64,000 nt of DNA from Diprion similis (taxonomy: Eukaryota; Arthropoda; Insecta; Hymenoptera; Diprionidae), in NCBI RefSeq assembly GCF_021155765.1, contig NC_060113.1, positions 5,347,001 to 5,411,000 on the forward strand. Reading direction: 5' to 3'. Shown in pieces: positions 1 through 14,693 of the stretch (positions are counted from its first letter, which is position 1; each line of letters opens with the position of its first letter). Made by a program: the position numbers and the translations under genes. The notes under the pieces are model-generated. The model worked only from the letters and a program-made list of their open reading frames with translations, ran no database searches and was not told where the DNA came from.

Positions 1-2164
1 TTATACAGAGTGATTTCCTAACCACCGCATAACCGCATGACCCGTCGTCTGATAAAATTTAATGCGCATGCGTTAAGACGCGAGAGCAACTGTTTGACGG
101 GGTTACCAACTGTTGTCTCTAACCTCAAAAATTTTTACTCTTATGAATTGAGTACAATTGCTAACGACGTTGTTGAAATTTTTGAGATAACATTTATGAC
201 GGTCGGTCGCCCTGGCAAACAACCACTCTGGGATTGTAGCGCGTTCGCGTTAAATTTTAGCAGACGACGGATCATGCAGTCGTTAGGAATTCAATCTGCG
301 CATCAATTTTCATATAATTTAGTATATCGGACGGCCGGAAACATTTAATTGTAAATCATCGATATCATTGGCAAATGAAGAGCGGATTATTTGAGTAATG
401 AATATAACAACAGGAGGAAATGCAGGATTGATTGAGAAAATCTTCCGTTACAATTGTATTTCGGCCTTCCGTTATAATAATCACATTTATTATATTTATT
501 TTAATCTTGTACAATATAATTTATCCTCACATCCGTTATCCTAGTTCCTTGTATATGTCGAAATATTCAATATTTACAAATTATTACATTACAGTTCGAT
601 TATATTATACGAGTTTTTATTTCTTCTTCGGTCTTAAACTTCTTGTACATTTCCTGCAATTTGCAGTTTTTTAGGTATAATAAGGTACAGATATTTATCT
701 CCTTAAATGTATAAATACAAGTTCTTTTTGTTTTTCTTCTTCTTCTTCTCTTGTATCATTAAACTTAATTAATTCAAACAACAACTTGATTTTAATTGAT
801 ATGAAACAAAAAACACGAATGCATTGCGCGCGATGTAACAATCGATAATAATGAATTAACATATTCGAAATGAACTTCGTTGTCTGTTCTCGATCATTGA
901 AAACAACATCAAGTTTGCAATTTAAATCCCATTTCGCCTACACGTCCGACGCGAATGTCCCAAAATTGATCGTTTCGTTGATAACGTAATAATAACAGTA
1001 TAATAACAATTCGCAAGGATTTTCTGAGATGTCGTGAAAATGACAAATTACGTGATATCTATATATCTATATATATATTATATTAAATATAAGCTTCCCC
1101 GTTACTTTTTGTCACTTAAACCCAAGCCTCGTCCGTCGATCATCACAGTCAATTTATCAAAATTATCCGAAAAGGTCGTTGCGTCTGGCTGTTTTCCCGA
1201 TTGACCCATCGTCAGCCGGAGCGGCAACCCTCTTGAAAGCATGTCTAATATTTTTAACGATTACAGCCCCTGGAAGTGGCCACAGTGCTCCGTGAGTGCG
1301 GCGGGAATGTGCGGGAATCCTCCTCCTCCCTCCTCTCGCTCCATGGAAGAGGGGGAACGGGAAGAAGGAACGGTACAGGAACATCCACTCCGGCAAGGCA
1401 TTAATGGGAAGAAATCGTACCTTCGGCCATTATACGCTAAACTGCACTTAGATGTGGATTTATGTATATGGGTCTATTAGCTATACGAAATAGCGTGCGA
1501 AGGCTGCCTTCCTCCCGTGAAACTCGGTGCGGCGTGCTTATCTGGCCCCTGGTTAGACCGGCTTAAGCTACCCACCCTTAAGTCGGGTTAGCACGTGAGG
1601 AGGGGGAGGGGGGGGGAGGAGGGAGGGTGCACACCGACGCGCTTTCCACACACCGATTATACAAGCGCTGACGAGCCAACGGGTGGCCCATTCCGAGTGT
1701 CCTTCTAATTTAGAAGGGCTGAGTGCAATGACATTTCGGAGATAACAGGGCGAAAACACCCCCCGGAAGGAAGGGTGATACGAGACGCTCGAGAGATCCC
1801 GAGCCAAAGATTTGCCCTCAAACTTATCGGTCACTCTCACAAGTCGAGGGGCTGGCTATTCGCTCAAGGAAGTTGTAAATTTAACAGTTGGAACGGTCAG
1901 ATTGCGCGAGTCACGAAGGAACTTGAATTACTCGAATGTCTTTTCAAATCGGGAGTAATCGGGTAAGGGATTTGGAATGGTCGAAATCAATTGGGAATCG
2001 ATTGAAAGCACCTCATGGCGTTGAAGGAATCACGCGGTAAGCATTGAAAATCGTTGAAATTGCTCTAGTGTCTTGAACTGGTGATAAAGTCGAATGGTTT
2101 CAATGTATCGTTAATATCGATGTAGAGTGTTTTTTATTGATTTCTATCTCGACATTTGATTCCG

Positions 2165-2508
2165 TTGATTCACAATTTACCGAGATCTATTTTCATGATT
2201 TCACAGTGTTTTAAGCGATTTCTTTACTCTATCGAATTAATATGGAAATTAATTGACAGACAGGGAATGAAATCTGATGAATTGAAATCACTGATTTGAT
2301 TTCCAAGTGATTTAGTTGATTCACAATTAACCGAGATCCATTCCAATGATCTCACAGGGTTCTGAGTGATTTCTAACGATCTGTTGTGACTTCCTGTTAC
2401 TCTACTCGATCCAGATATCGCTGGAAATCGCCAAGGATAAATGGAAATGAATTGGCAGACAGGGAATGAAATCTGACGAATTGAAATCACTGATTTGATT
2501 TCCAAGTG
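2165..2508. repeat. Diverged tandem duplication, GATTTC-rich
   Basis: Two blocks recur in the same order. 2165-2224 matches 2314-2373 (both begin GTTGATTCACAATT). 2254-2308 matches 2454-2508 nearly base for base (GACAGGGAATGAAATCTGA followed by AATTGAAATCACTGATTTG). The copies lie 149 and about 200 bases apart, so the second copy carries about 50 extra bases. No coding potential is evident. Confidence 0.8.
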
Positions 2509-4386
2509 AACGGTCCCTTGCTTTCAATAGGAACAGCGGAGCTCTGTCGCCGATTGTGCGGAGTGGAGGAAAGCTTTATATTCTTTAGATTTTTACGTAG
2601 GTATACCGAAGCGGTTGATGCAGAGGGGAAACTGAATCCTCGTCTTATTGAGAATCCCTTTTCCTTATCTTTATTCTTTCTCTCTTTTCTTATCCTCTTG
2701 TTTCCTTCTCTGTCTCTATCTTTTTCTCCCCCATAGTGGAGTGAACTTTCTAATCACAAAGAGTGGAATTTTTACGCTGAATTTTGACGTACAGCGTTGT
2801 ACAGATCAGCGGTTGGAAATCCCGCGAATTTTTATTCGTTCACAACGAATTTGCAAACTTTTAAAAATACACTTTCCTCAACCCCATCAAACCGAAAAAT
2901 ATAATTTTCTCCTACCGCAGTTGAATGATAAAATTTCATTTCTTTCTTTCTTATGCAATAATGGAAAAGAAAAAAAAATTCTGCCAAGTTTCATAAAAAG
3001 TATCCGCGAATTTTCATATCTTCTGCAAACGATCGTTCTACTTAAAATCATTTCACTCACTCGTCAATAGCTATAATATCAAACAATCTCCATATATTCC
3101 AAATAACCACGAACGATTGTTTGGAAATAAATTTTCAATAAACAGAATAAAATTTAATCCCATATAATACAGCTTATTAAATCTCGAACGAAAGGAAATA
3201 TCACAAACATAAAAATAATCGTTAAACAACAATTTCTAGGTAGAAAAAAAAAAAAACTTGCACAAATATTCGAGGAAAAACTAACAAGTAATTACACTAA
3301 AATAACAATAACAATAATAATAATAACAGCGATAATATTTCATCTGCAAAAAATCTTCAAGATTAAAATCAGCACAAAATAAAGTCCCTCCCTTTCACGT
3401 AACTCGGATCACCCCGTGTAGATGAGGGTATATAATCCAGCCGGATGTATGTATACATATACAAGGCAGAGGTATAAAGCCGCGGACCAACCAAGCGAAG
3501 CGCAGAATTCGACCAACACTCGCAAGGCCCGAGGCATGCATATACATATATTAACATTTACACAAGGGTGGGGGGGTGGGGGGTGAAGAGGGTGCGCCCC
3601 TAAGGAGATATATTACTCGCGTCAGGTGGTAGGTAGGCCCGTCTTTGCAGAAGATCTAAGATAGCGTTGCGGAGCCAAGGGTGCTGGTAGCGAGGCCGGA
3701 GATAAAGACGGCCGGAAAGAGAGAAGAAAGGGGCGTCGAACGGGGGTGGAAGAGGGTTTATACCGGTGCCCAGGGATATCGAGGGAATAAGGGGTTGAGG
3801 GGATGAAGGGCGCGGGTTTGGTATAAAAACACACGGTCTTATCGAGACTTCCAGGGGCGCCTTATCACTCCCTTAAAAAAAACTCACCCTTGCATTTTAT
3901 ACATACGTTTTCCCGCCTGGGTATGGTACTGTAACAACGCTATATAGCTACGGCGCGTTTTAATCATTCAGAATCAGGTTCGTCACATGACTATCGAATC
4001 TCTGGTGTAATAAGAAATTTTTTTACGGATACGAATAATAGTAGAATTTTTATAATTACGAAACGTTTCTTCTCTTGTTCGTAACGACGTTCATTCGACG
4101 TTTCATATAGCTACGATTTCAAACGAAACATTTTAACCGACAATACCAACCCCGTTATCCCTGCTGCGACGACGTACGGAGAGGGAATGAAATAATTGAT
4201 TTCGAAAGATATCCCAGTCAAAATTGATCACATAGTAACAACGATAAATATATATGATAGTACAGCGATCATGATTGAAAACACAACGAAGTAGTCTAAA
4301 TATTTTAAACAATAACAATTGTAATGATGATAATTGTAATAATAATACACGCTGTTGGGAAAAATATGTTGATATAGGTATGGTTT

Positions 4387-4399
4387 TTTATTTTTTATT
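4387..4399 (-). terminator. Candidate poly(A) signals of the dpr gene
   Basis: Two AATAAA hexamers on the minus strand (plus-strand TTTATT at 4387-4392 and 4394-4399) lie about 400 bases downstream of the dpr stop codon. Position and orientation suit 3' end formation. No transcript evidence is available. Confidence 0.5.
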
Positions 4400-4647
4400 T
4401 CCCGTCGTTTTATTCATTGAAAATTAAGAGTTGAAAACACTCGATCATACATTGTATGAAATCGAGATGATTAATTTTCCGAATTTAAATTTGAACCTCT
4501 GATATTGTTTTACACGCGAATCAGGCTTGTATTATAAAATTTTCACGACATACCACAGCCTTCATTGCAATAAATACAATAATTCAATGTACGTTTAACG
4601 GGCGATTATTTTTATCGTCGACAAATGATTACCAACAGCGTGCGTCA

Positions 4648-4649
<2 letters not shown>

Positions 4650-4723
<74 letters not shown>
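4650..4723. repeat. (TA)n microsatellite
   Basis: An uninterrupted run of about 36 TA dinucleotides, in the 3' untranslated region of the dpr gene if the poly(A) signals near 4390 are used. Such a run is expected to be length-variable. Confidence 0.95.
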
Positions 4724-4731
<8 letters not shown>

Positions 4732-4788
4732 ATACATGATATTCAATATACATATGCATTATACCGACATATCATTTTACAACGATGA

Positions 4789-5224
4789 TCAGTGAAGGTT
4801 TAAAAACGCCAGTAGAGATGCGAGGAGTATGACGAAGGGTGGATTGGCGAGTTTGAGCTGCCCGCCGTGCTGCATCGCGGCCGGATATTCACCTGGAATT
4901 AAAACGTTGGTTAATTGCGACGATGCTAATTAGGATGACGAAGGTGGTGGAGTGCCTCGATCATCGTTAGCTTCAACCTAGGAGGAAAGGTGGACACCAA
5001 AAGGGCACCTTTTCGAGGGGGATCAAGACCGGCCAACTATGGCCAATCCAAACAGGGCTAATCCTCCACCTCCACCTCCACCTCCACCCTATGGATGTGT
5101 GCCCGATTTAATAAGACCATTGTTCCACGCAAGCGAGGCCCGGCTTAGCCTGGGCTTCCAGATGCTCTTGTATAAGGCCTCGACCTCTGTCAGAGAGCGA
5201 TTCGTGTTCGTTCGTATAAGTCAG

Positions 5225-5255
<31 letters not shown>

Positions 5256-8200
5256 TTGTGTCCGCCGCGTGTAACGTGTTCCCCCTTTATCCACGTCAAT
5301 GTAATTGTTGTTACCCGGGTTCCGTTCTGCTTGCTACCGTTTCGGCATTCCGGAAACTCTCCTACAATGTGGGGACTGAGGGTCCGTATGTTAGCCAGAA
5401 ATTAAACGCAACATTATTTCATCCCGTATCGTGTTTACTATGTATAAGGGATAACTTGTACAGGATGAGAAACTCCTTCGACGAACAATACCTGCACGTA
5501 TCCAACTTCCTACACTGTTCAATCACGCTTTTGTTACAAGTTATAACTAGCTATGGTTGTTTCGATTCCACGTCTTTATTGGCTCGGATTTGCCTCATTA
5601 TTGGGTTTGTCGTGGAAGAAAAAACTTTTAACGTTTTTTCAAAATAGCTAGTTTGACGTCACCATTGATTTAAGTTTTCATAATTTTCCAACAGAATTAA
5701 CACGATTTTCATAAATCGAAGGGCCCTGCAACGGAGCAAAAATCAACACCATGATTACGTATTTCTTGAATACTTACATTTTATAGAGTAGTTATAGGAG
5801 ATTATTTGACAGATAAATTTTACTCTGATCATGTGACTTTTCATGATTTCTAAGATTTCGTATGATTTCTTCGGACTACAAAGAAATTCCTATAATCCTA
5901 AATGACTTCTCACGACTAACAATGATTACCTCGATGATCACTGATGCAGAATTTTATTTTCAATACTACTGATTTCAGTGTGACTCCAGATATTACAAAG
6001 TGAATACTTTCTTCCACGTAACGCATTTCGATAGAAAAAATGTTTCGATTTTTAAAGGCATTGATATTCAATCTTACCAATAGTTACGTACTAGCAAATA
6101 TAAAGTTTAGATCTCCTTTTCTATCTTCTCTATTTTTATCAATATCGTCAAAAAATCATTTTTATGAATAAATGTAGGGAAACAAGAAAAACGGTTGAAA
6201 AATTTAGATATCAAATTAAACACCATATTTCGTGTAATCTCCAAGAACACGTGCAAGCATGTGTTAAAATTGGCTAAAATTTCCCAAACTTTTCCGTACC
6301 AAACGGAATTCCTTGAAATTTCCCGGTTTCCCAGATTTTCCAGACAAGTGGCCACCCCGGTTATTTGGCAACTTGAGAATTAGTTTGAAAGTACGCTTTG
6401 CTTTATTCCAGCCTTTATGGCTGACGTCTTACTGAATTTCTGGCAATTCTGAAGTTGCGAGATATAGCAATTTCATTTGACGCTACGTTACCTTAACGAT
6501 ACAAACTTCAACCTTTCGACTTGTTATAATTTTTTTTCCTCTTATCTTCCGTTTCAAAAACAGCGTCTATATCAATGTGTGTGACAAGATGCTCAAACAG
6601 GTCGTGAATAATTAATTCTTCAATAATCGTTGATTGGATGTGAATCGTTTGTAAAATTAAAGTATAAAAGAGCGAATTGTTAAAAAAGAAAAACATGCAT
6701 GGCTGATTCGAGGACGCGCGATAATTTTTCTTCGTCACCTCTTTTACATTTTTCACTATTAATTCTGACACGCTGACACACCAGCTTAGAGTTGTTCCCT
6801 ATGTGTGTGTGTGTGTGTATAAAGTATTCGCGTGATAAAAAATATGTGTACATCGTTTTTCCTCGCTCCTTTCCGCCCGGAACTTCTACATACGAATGTC
6901 CACAAAGACGGTGTTTATTTATTTATTTTTTTTCTTTTTATCATCTCTATTTTCTTTATTTTTCCACCATACACACATTTCCACACAAATTTCAATTGCG
7001 AATAGGTTTCTCAAAGGGTGACGACGAGAAACCCGCGACGCGGGAGGAAAGAGGATCTGCGTTTCAAGGCAGCCGTGAACAAGACGGAGTACCGCATAAA
7101 ACGGGGTAGGGAATGAAAATAGGGGGTTGTGAAAAAGTAAAGGGTAGAAAAATATACTCCGTGAAGGGAGTTCGACTCTATTCACGCATGATCCCCGTGT
7201 TATAAAATTCCGTAACTGCAGCTGGTTATAAATATGAAAGACAGTAGAGCTGCACGGTGTGTAACATTATTATAAAGAGTGTGAGAGGTACGGAATTTTT
7301 CTTCGATCCTCGAATGAAAGACCCGATCGCGTTCTTGGCGAGAATTATGAAAGGGAGTATCATCGATTCATTTTAATACTCGAATGAATCCGCAGTATTC
7401 CAACAGAGCGTGAAAGTCTAACAAATTGGATAATAAAGAAGAGAACATACTTAATGGAATAACTGGAGCGTGCGGACTCACTTCTTAAACTGCAAGGTTG
7501 CAAAACTTGGGTACACGTACACGTACGTTTTCGAATGAAATAGAAAAAACGTGAAATACAGTCGCGTTGTCATGTTGGAATTTCCGAATACCGCCGTCGG
7601 GCACGATTCGGTCAACACGCGAAAACTGTGTAAGCGTATTAAAAATTTTACCGAGGGAAAAATATTTGCTCGCACAAAACGTAAAGCAACGTAAAATTAA
7701 AATTTTCTTCTTTTTTTTTTATCGTTTATTTCCTTACTTATTCGTCAACATCGACGTTTTCAAATAAACTGCTCTGCCACGAAATTTTTCGTCAAAGCAA
7801 ATATCAGAGCCGATTTAAAAAGATAAATAATAAAATACGTATACATCGAGAGCAGATTTTCGAACGGCAGGAATATTTCTGCCAACATGGAATGTGAATG
7901 CACGTAGCGTATATTTGCATTGATGGTAATTGGTAGTGAAATTAAAAAATAATTCATAGTTTAATTTACACGTGGACTATTTAATGCGGTTTCAATCGCC
8001 ATGAAATTTTACGTTCATATTTGCACTACGTGACATTTCAGTTTTGTTTTGCAGGGCAATTGCCCTTGACAAAAAAAAATCTATCAACTTATAATTATTA
8101 AAGAAGTAAATGAAATCTTGTAGTCAAGAGAATATTGGAGTAGAAATCGAGTGAGCAAGTTCTATTCAATACTCTTTTCAGTCTTGGAAAATGATGAGAG

Positions 8201-11200
8201 GGTTGCTATTGTGCTTAGTGTGGACGTTAAGAGACGTTCTTTCCGGAAGTCCGGCAATAATCGACAAAGCTTAAATGCCATAAGTAATCCTAAATGATTT
8301 CTCATTAATGCAGAATTTTATTTCAATATTACTGATTAAATTACTGATAGAAACACATAAGTACCATTGAGCACATGGACGAGAACCGTTTTAGTGTTCG
8401 CGTTGCTGGGATGACACGTGTACCGACCACTGTCGGCAGGCTGGGCCCTCTGGACGAGGAGGTAGGACGTGGTGATTTCTCCCTTCTCCGTGATCACGGA
8501 AACCCCGCCACGAGGACTGTCGTAATTGATTTCCTGTAAGTTAGAAATTCCGATTATTTCAGGACGGGTGAAGATTTCTAGAAAGAAAAGGAAAAGAAAT
8601 GTGAAAAGACTTCGGTTCCAATGGCATCTGGCGACGTGACGTTGCCCGCAAGATCACACGTCCGATATTCTCGGGGTGGTGAAGAGAATGAGGAAAATGG
8701 CGCAGGCTGCGATCCGAGATTGGCTCGCAAGTTTAATCTCCGCATCGTGGAGTTTCGTCGCCAAGAAAAACGAAGCTGCACCAACGTTGACCAGCCGATA
8801 TCTGGCCCGATGCACACTCGACTGCGTTCAAATTTCCCGCGCGAACTACTCGCCGCACCGAGACGCCTGCAGCTCTCTCATCGCGGAAATTGTTTCTTGT
8901 GTAGCTGGTCTGACCGAGTATTTGGTATTGATCCCGAATTGAACTCGTATTTTATTTTTCAATTTTCCACTGATTTCTTCTTCGTCGAGATGATCGATGA
9001 TTCTGCGCCGGGTGTGCCCGCGCAGTTCAAAGCACATCGTCGCATTAGTCAGCCATCTTTGAACCGATAACGATAATTGGACATCCGTCGATCTAACGTG
9101 CTTCCTGACTTAAGCTCGTAAATCAAAGCGTGGCGTATTACAGGAGGCTCCATTTGCCCTGGATGATGGCTGCGCGTCAAATTGCCGTTATATTCGAGAT
9201 TTATCGAAAATTATGATTGAGTATTGACCGATCGATAGATAGAGTTTGTACCCGGACTACGCGGAATTTTACTGCCGATGTTGAACAACTGTGGGCATCA
9301 AATTACTTGCACAACGGTGTGGAAACTGGTGCAGCTCAATTATTTCCTGCGTTAAAAAATTCCGATTTTCAATTTGTCAAACCGGTTGTACGTACATGGG
9401 AACGATATTTCGCATCTATACGTCAAAACTCGTTACTATATCTATAATACGATCCAAACTACAGGCGAGAACACGGTGCTAAATTGCTGAGAGTAATTTC
9501 AACGCCCGTATCCATTCGAGCGTGTTTCTATTATATTCAACTACACGCGGATACTCTACAATCTCTGTGAAACAAATTTGTATACAGTCGAAACGATCCA
9601 AGTTTTGGATAACGATTGAATCGCGATTTTCGCACATTGCACGCACAAGATAATAAACAAAAGACTTGGAGAAAAAATGGAGTCACTTATTGCATTCCTT
9701 TTACTGTTCCACAAAGGCCTTCTGAACGTTTGAAGAGTAATAAAAAAATTCGAGTACGACGAAGAGGACCAAGGGATGGACGAATCAAATCAAATCAACG
9801 CGGCGTTTACAGGGAGCCCGAGTACCGAAGTCCTTTGACATCAACGAGTCTTGCGTTTGTTGATCTATCGCCGGACTGGAGGGGCCTTAGCTTAGCTAAC
9901 CAACAGTGTGGCCGCCTAGTAAATTTGGAATTCGAATGCAAACCTTGTGTTCGTGCGTCCAGTAGATAACTGGCGGTGGCTCCGGGCTGTGTCTGACCAC
10001 ACAGGTGAGGTTCATTGTGCTCCCACGGTTTATGTACATTTCCGGACCTCCGATAATTGTCGTCACCGGCTCTGATCCAATCGATGTTTAATACACAGAC
10101 CATAGACGTAGGGTTAATTAACGGGCTCTCATCCCTTCCTCTCACTCTCTGTGTCTCTCTCTCTCGCTCTCCTGATTGAGACTTCCCAATTTTAAGGTGG
10201 TCTGCACCACCAAATTTCCTTAAAAACTTATCACCCTTCAGTCTCGTCACGCCTTCAGCTTCGTCAGGGCAGGACAACAATAATAAAAAATAGGTCAAAG
10301 GTATTCTTTATTATTGAATTTCACTAATAAAACTGTCAAGACCACCAGGCGTCACCAAAGTGAGGAAAGGTTTATTAGATGAGACTATACGTCACAGACG
10401 CCATGACGTAGAGTTCTGAAAATCTCATTGTGAGACGGGGTACTAATACACATCATTTTCCAGAGCGTAAAATTCCGCAGCGTTTACCTACTTTAAAAAC
10501 GTTGAAAGTTCGGCGATTCTGAATTCCTAAGGTAACAAGCTGCGGCAGACTACATATGCACACATTCCTGGTAGTGATTTAGTCCAAAGTCAGATTTGCT
10601 ATTCAGGCAATGTGTTTATAGAGGCGGTTCGGCAAACAACCTATATGGTACATGTATAGCCTGCACGTAACGTCAGCGAACTTCTACAAATAGCTGAAGG
10701 AGAGAGGCGGACACTTAGATTTCCGTTCGGAGTGTTAACTGTCCCAATATCCGCGGATATAGTCGAATCGATGAAGCGAGCTTATACTACCGCAATTCAG
10801 AACTAGGTATATAAAGTTGAAAGGCGCCACAGCAGCATACTGCTGCATCTTCGGAAAAGTTATTTCTCGAATATATACCTATGATAAAGTGCGAAGAAGA
10901 GGGAAAATTCTACACGCAGAGAAATTTTATCAACGGAATCGAGAGATTCGTCTCGAAGGGAAATCTAAACTCGAAGAAAAAAGAATGCAATTTAAACTTA
11001 CTAATTCCAAGATATGTACCGACAGCCGGTAACTGTCGGTAACTGCCGGTAACTGCATGTGATAATCGTTGATTATACAGTGCAAGATGAATTTTCAGGG
11101 AATGCTTTTGGAAGAAAGAGAAACAAAAACGGTTTTAACGAATAAAACGTGGTACAGAATGTACATACGTGTTCGGATTCATCGGATTTATTTTCGATTG

Positions 11201-14200
11201 TAAAAAGTTCATTCCCCCAGTCAGCCGTTGCGAATGTTCACGTACGCGCGCGCGTGTGTGTGTGTGTGTGTGCGTGTGTGTGTGTGTTTACTGGGAACGG
11301 AATTAAATTGCAAGCGTTACAAAGCGATATACGTTCGACTGGGAAATCCAGCTTCGCTAGGTGAAACGAGAGAACGAGAGACGCTGCTTTGGTATTCGTT
11401 GGGAAAAAGGCAATGGTCGAGGAGAAAAACTGTATAGATATTGTCCCGTTCTAGTTTAGGTACCTTTATCGACTGAGCGAGCCGACGTTTATTGCTTATT
11501 TCATTTGGTCAATAAAATTACATTTATAAGCTCCGCCTGTGCTTCTGGTTCTCTCTACTCTCAACGCGTGAGAAACTAAAGGAACGGCTCATTTCTTCCC
11601 TCGTAGTTCGTTTCGTCTGGTTTGTTTTTACCATTAAAACTGGCAGTTCCTCACCTCGAAATGAGCATCACTGATAGTGACAATTCACCGAATACGTATG
11701 GATGACAGAAAGTTGTCGGTGGTGGGAAACGGGGAAGTTTTATCGGATCACCCACCCTGATGCTCGACCTACACCCACACCCACTTCTCCTCCTCTCGGG
11801 CAGACATCGAGTGTGTACGTAAGGGACTGTAGTGTGGTCTGTTCTCGGATACTGACAATACCTCTTTCAATACCTCTCAAACTCGGTCAGGTCTCTCGTC
11901 ATTCCCGGCTAGCCTTGTCCTGGAGTTCATCTCGCTTTTTAGAATGTTACATTATAAGAGAAGGAGTGTTGGCTTGTCGTTGAGCAAGTGACTCGACGCT
12001 CTTATGGTCGAAGAAATACGTGTGTGTGTAGAATATTAAAACTCTCTATATATAGGTATAAAATGAAGAAAAGGACTTTATATTACGAAGAAGACGCCTT
12101 TGTACATCGCATGGCCTGTAATAAATGGAAGAGGAAAAGATGGTCTCAACTGTCTTAACGTTCACGTATCGCTTTTGCATTATTTGCTCATGCCAACGCA
12201 TACACAAAACTATTGTACATACATCAGGAGTATGAGCAGCAACAATAGGAGTAGAAGGGGACCTTCTATTTCTACAAACTTTTCTCCGATGAGCTGCTGC
12301 TCAAAGTTTGCTTGGTACTAAAATTGCGAACAAAGTATACGAGAAGCGTACTTTCTATGGGTATAAGGTATATAACCAAGGAAGGAAGGTGGATGGTTCG
12401 TCGTAGTCGTATGTATACTGCAGACTTGATATAGATTGTAGCAAAGTAGAACGAATTGGCAGAATATATAACCCCTGGGATATCTCCTGCGCTTTCTGGT
12501 TGAGCGTTGGTGCCAACCTTATAAATATATATATACATACACGCGAAACGAGAAAGCGAAGACGTGCAATACCAACGATTCTTAAACTTTCTCGATTACA
12601 TTACACCCGGGGTGTATTGAATAATTTCAAATCCGTTGTAAAGTTCAGGTATAACAGGTTCATATAGATGTACATTTGTATATATATATATCGGTATGTA
12701 TATATCAAGTACAGCAAACGACAAGCGCGAAAACTTTTTTCGCGATTTCCCTCTCTCTTTCTTTCTCTCCATCTCTTTCTCACCCCCGCCCCCAATACCC
12801 AGTCATTTTTACCTCGAACTTTTAACAACGGAACGTCGTACATTGGCCAAAAATATATTCCAGTCTGAATGTGATTAAAAATTTTCGCTCGAGTAGGCAG
12901 CTCTCTCGGGTTTTAATTTTATTTTATCGTGAAAGTAAAATGCGGTCTTTTTCCTCACAAATAATTATTTCTTGTCTTCAACCGCGTGTTTTATACCTTA
13001 ACTAAGGACGTGGTACCACAGGCAACGTAGAAGCTAGAAAATTACGAAGAAGAAAACCGACTGCTGTTTTACTTCACGAGTTCAACTGCCGTCGGTTCCG
13101 TCAGTCATTCCGTCAACCGTTCCAAAGGAAAGTGGTCATTTGCAGCAGAGGAAAAAAGTAGATTAAAAGGATGCGGTTGTCTATTTTTTCTCCCAAAGAT
13201 CTTTCACCCCTGCACGCTAGGCCAAGCTTTTGGTATCTCAACTCATTCAACCTCCCCCAAAATCCTGGACGTCACGCTGAGCGGAAATTTCATACACAAA
13301 CCTCTAAGAAAGTCACGCAGATCTTTTGGGCGGAGTTAAAATAGAAAGACACTCACGAGACTCAACGATGAATTGTCAAAGTCAGGGTGAAAAAATCAAA
13401 ATGTCTCCGAGACTCAAAAAGGTAAGTTGAAGTTGAAGTGGATTTAATTAAGCACAGAAGTTTTCAATAGAAAACTCAATTTTTCCGTTTTTCATGCCAC
13501 CTTCATATCACTAATTATTTCATTTTAATACATAAGAACTCATTTCATTTCCAATATGTTCTCGAAAGACTTACTTACTTACTTTGTTGATAAATCAGAA
13601 CAAGTTTATCACTTATAATCTATGATCGAAAAAAACATTAGCCACGAAAAATTTTCGAGAAAGTTGTTTGATTTTAATGGAACGTTTCAACATCAAGAAA
13701 AAATTATAAACAGATAATTAAATTACCCTAGAAATATCCTGATTCGTGGTTTTTCGGTCAAAATTTATTGGAATTGAAGACGTTTTGACTTTGAGTTTTA
13801 AGACCATCCTCTCCTTCAAGAATAGCTAAATTATTTCGTGTTTTACATCCTAATCTAAGCTCGCATGAAGGCATTAACTCGACCACAGAATTCATCTTTA
13901 GAAATTTATTGTCAACGTATAAAATTCCAAAAAAAATTTCATTGTTGTAGATCTGCCTTCTTCGCTTCGAGACTACGTCGCGAGACTCGTAATTACTCAA
14001 ATTAGCGTCGTAGTAGCGATTCAGCGTTTAATTTAACGCGAGTTTAGCTTTCCGGAGAATAAATTAGTAAACTCCGAGCCACCAGAAGCGTTTCAACAAC
14101 TCGCAAGCAAGAACACCACCCATCCCCTCAAACCTAAAACAACGCTTAAATTCCCCATTGACTATGTAACGACGTTGACTGGATTACGATGAAAACGTTG

Positions 14201-14662
14201 AGTTCCTTATCCGCGATAAGTTTCCAAATTATCCGTAACACCTCGCGTTCCAGCGATTCGATTGCCCTGATATTTCTTATACTTCTCGAGACCTAAGAAC
14301 AACGACTGATAGAGCGAGTGTTTTCTGATTCCAAAAACTCCCGCTGAAAACGACAGCAGCTTTCCTTTCCTTTCTCACTCTCACGTCCTGAGCCCAGAAT
14401 TTATCTATCACTGCACAGACGCAGTCAAACATAAAATTGTATAATTTTCTTTTACGACAAGTGTACAAACGCGCTCGTTACTTCCCTCATCAGCTATAAA
14501 AAGCAACGAATTCCAAAGGAGTTTAACACATTATATTCCCTTACTCGACTATGTACTTCAGTGAAGTTAGACAAATGCCAAGGAAAATTGGAGAGCATTC
14601 CATGCCAAGTAACCGCTCATTCACATGTCGTTCACTACTGCCGAGGTCTATTTCCAAGAAAC

Positions 14663-14693
<31 letters not shown>

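Larger units (their letters stand above)
1..4788. other. Intergenic DNA and 3' flank of the dpr gene
   Basis: I find no supportable gene here. Open frames are short, low in complexity, and match no family I know. The stretch contains a diverged tandem duplication around 2165-2508, short TA and CT-rich runs, a GC-richer patch at about 3530-3850, and on the minus strand the probable 3' untranslated region of the dpr gene just right of 4387. Confidence 0.6.
4893..8364. other. dpr intron 5: no other gene seen
   Basis: This intron holds a CCACCT hexamer run (5064-5089), a (TC)n run (about 5224-5249), a (GT)n run (6804-6818) and one copy of a dispersed repeat (about 5893-5970). Open frames across it are explained by these repeats or match no known family. 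Confidence 0.65.

Noticed and set aside
5039-5647. 202-codon plus-strand open frame beginning with a polyproline stretch
   Set aside because: The start is translation of a CCACCT microsatellite and part of the rest of a TC run. It lies inside a dpr intron and has no family resemblance or splice structure.
8621-9070. 149-codon open frame opposite the dpr gene
   Set aside because: Lies in a dpr intron, two other frames are open over much of it, and the composition does not look protein-like.
10193-10226. Short GGTGGT-ACCACC stem in a dpr intron
   Set aside because: The stem is only six pairs and such a hairpin is expected by chance in a window of this size.
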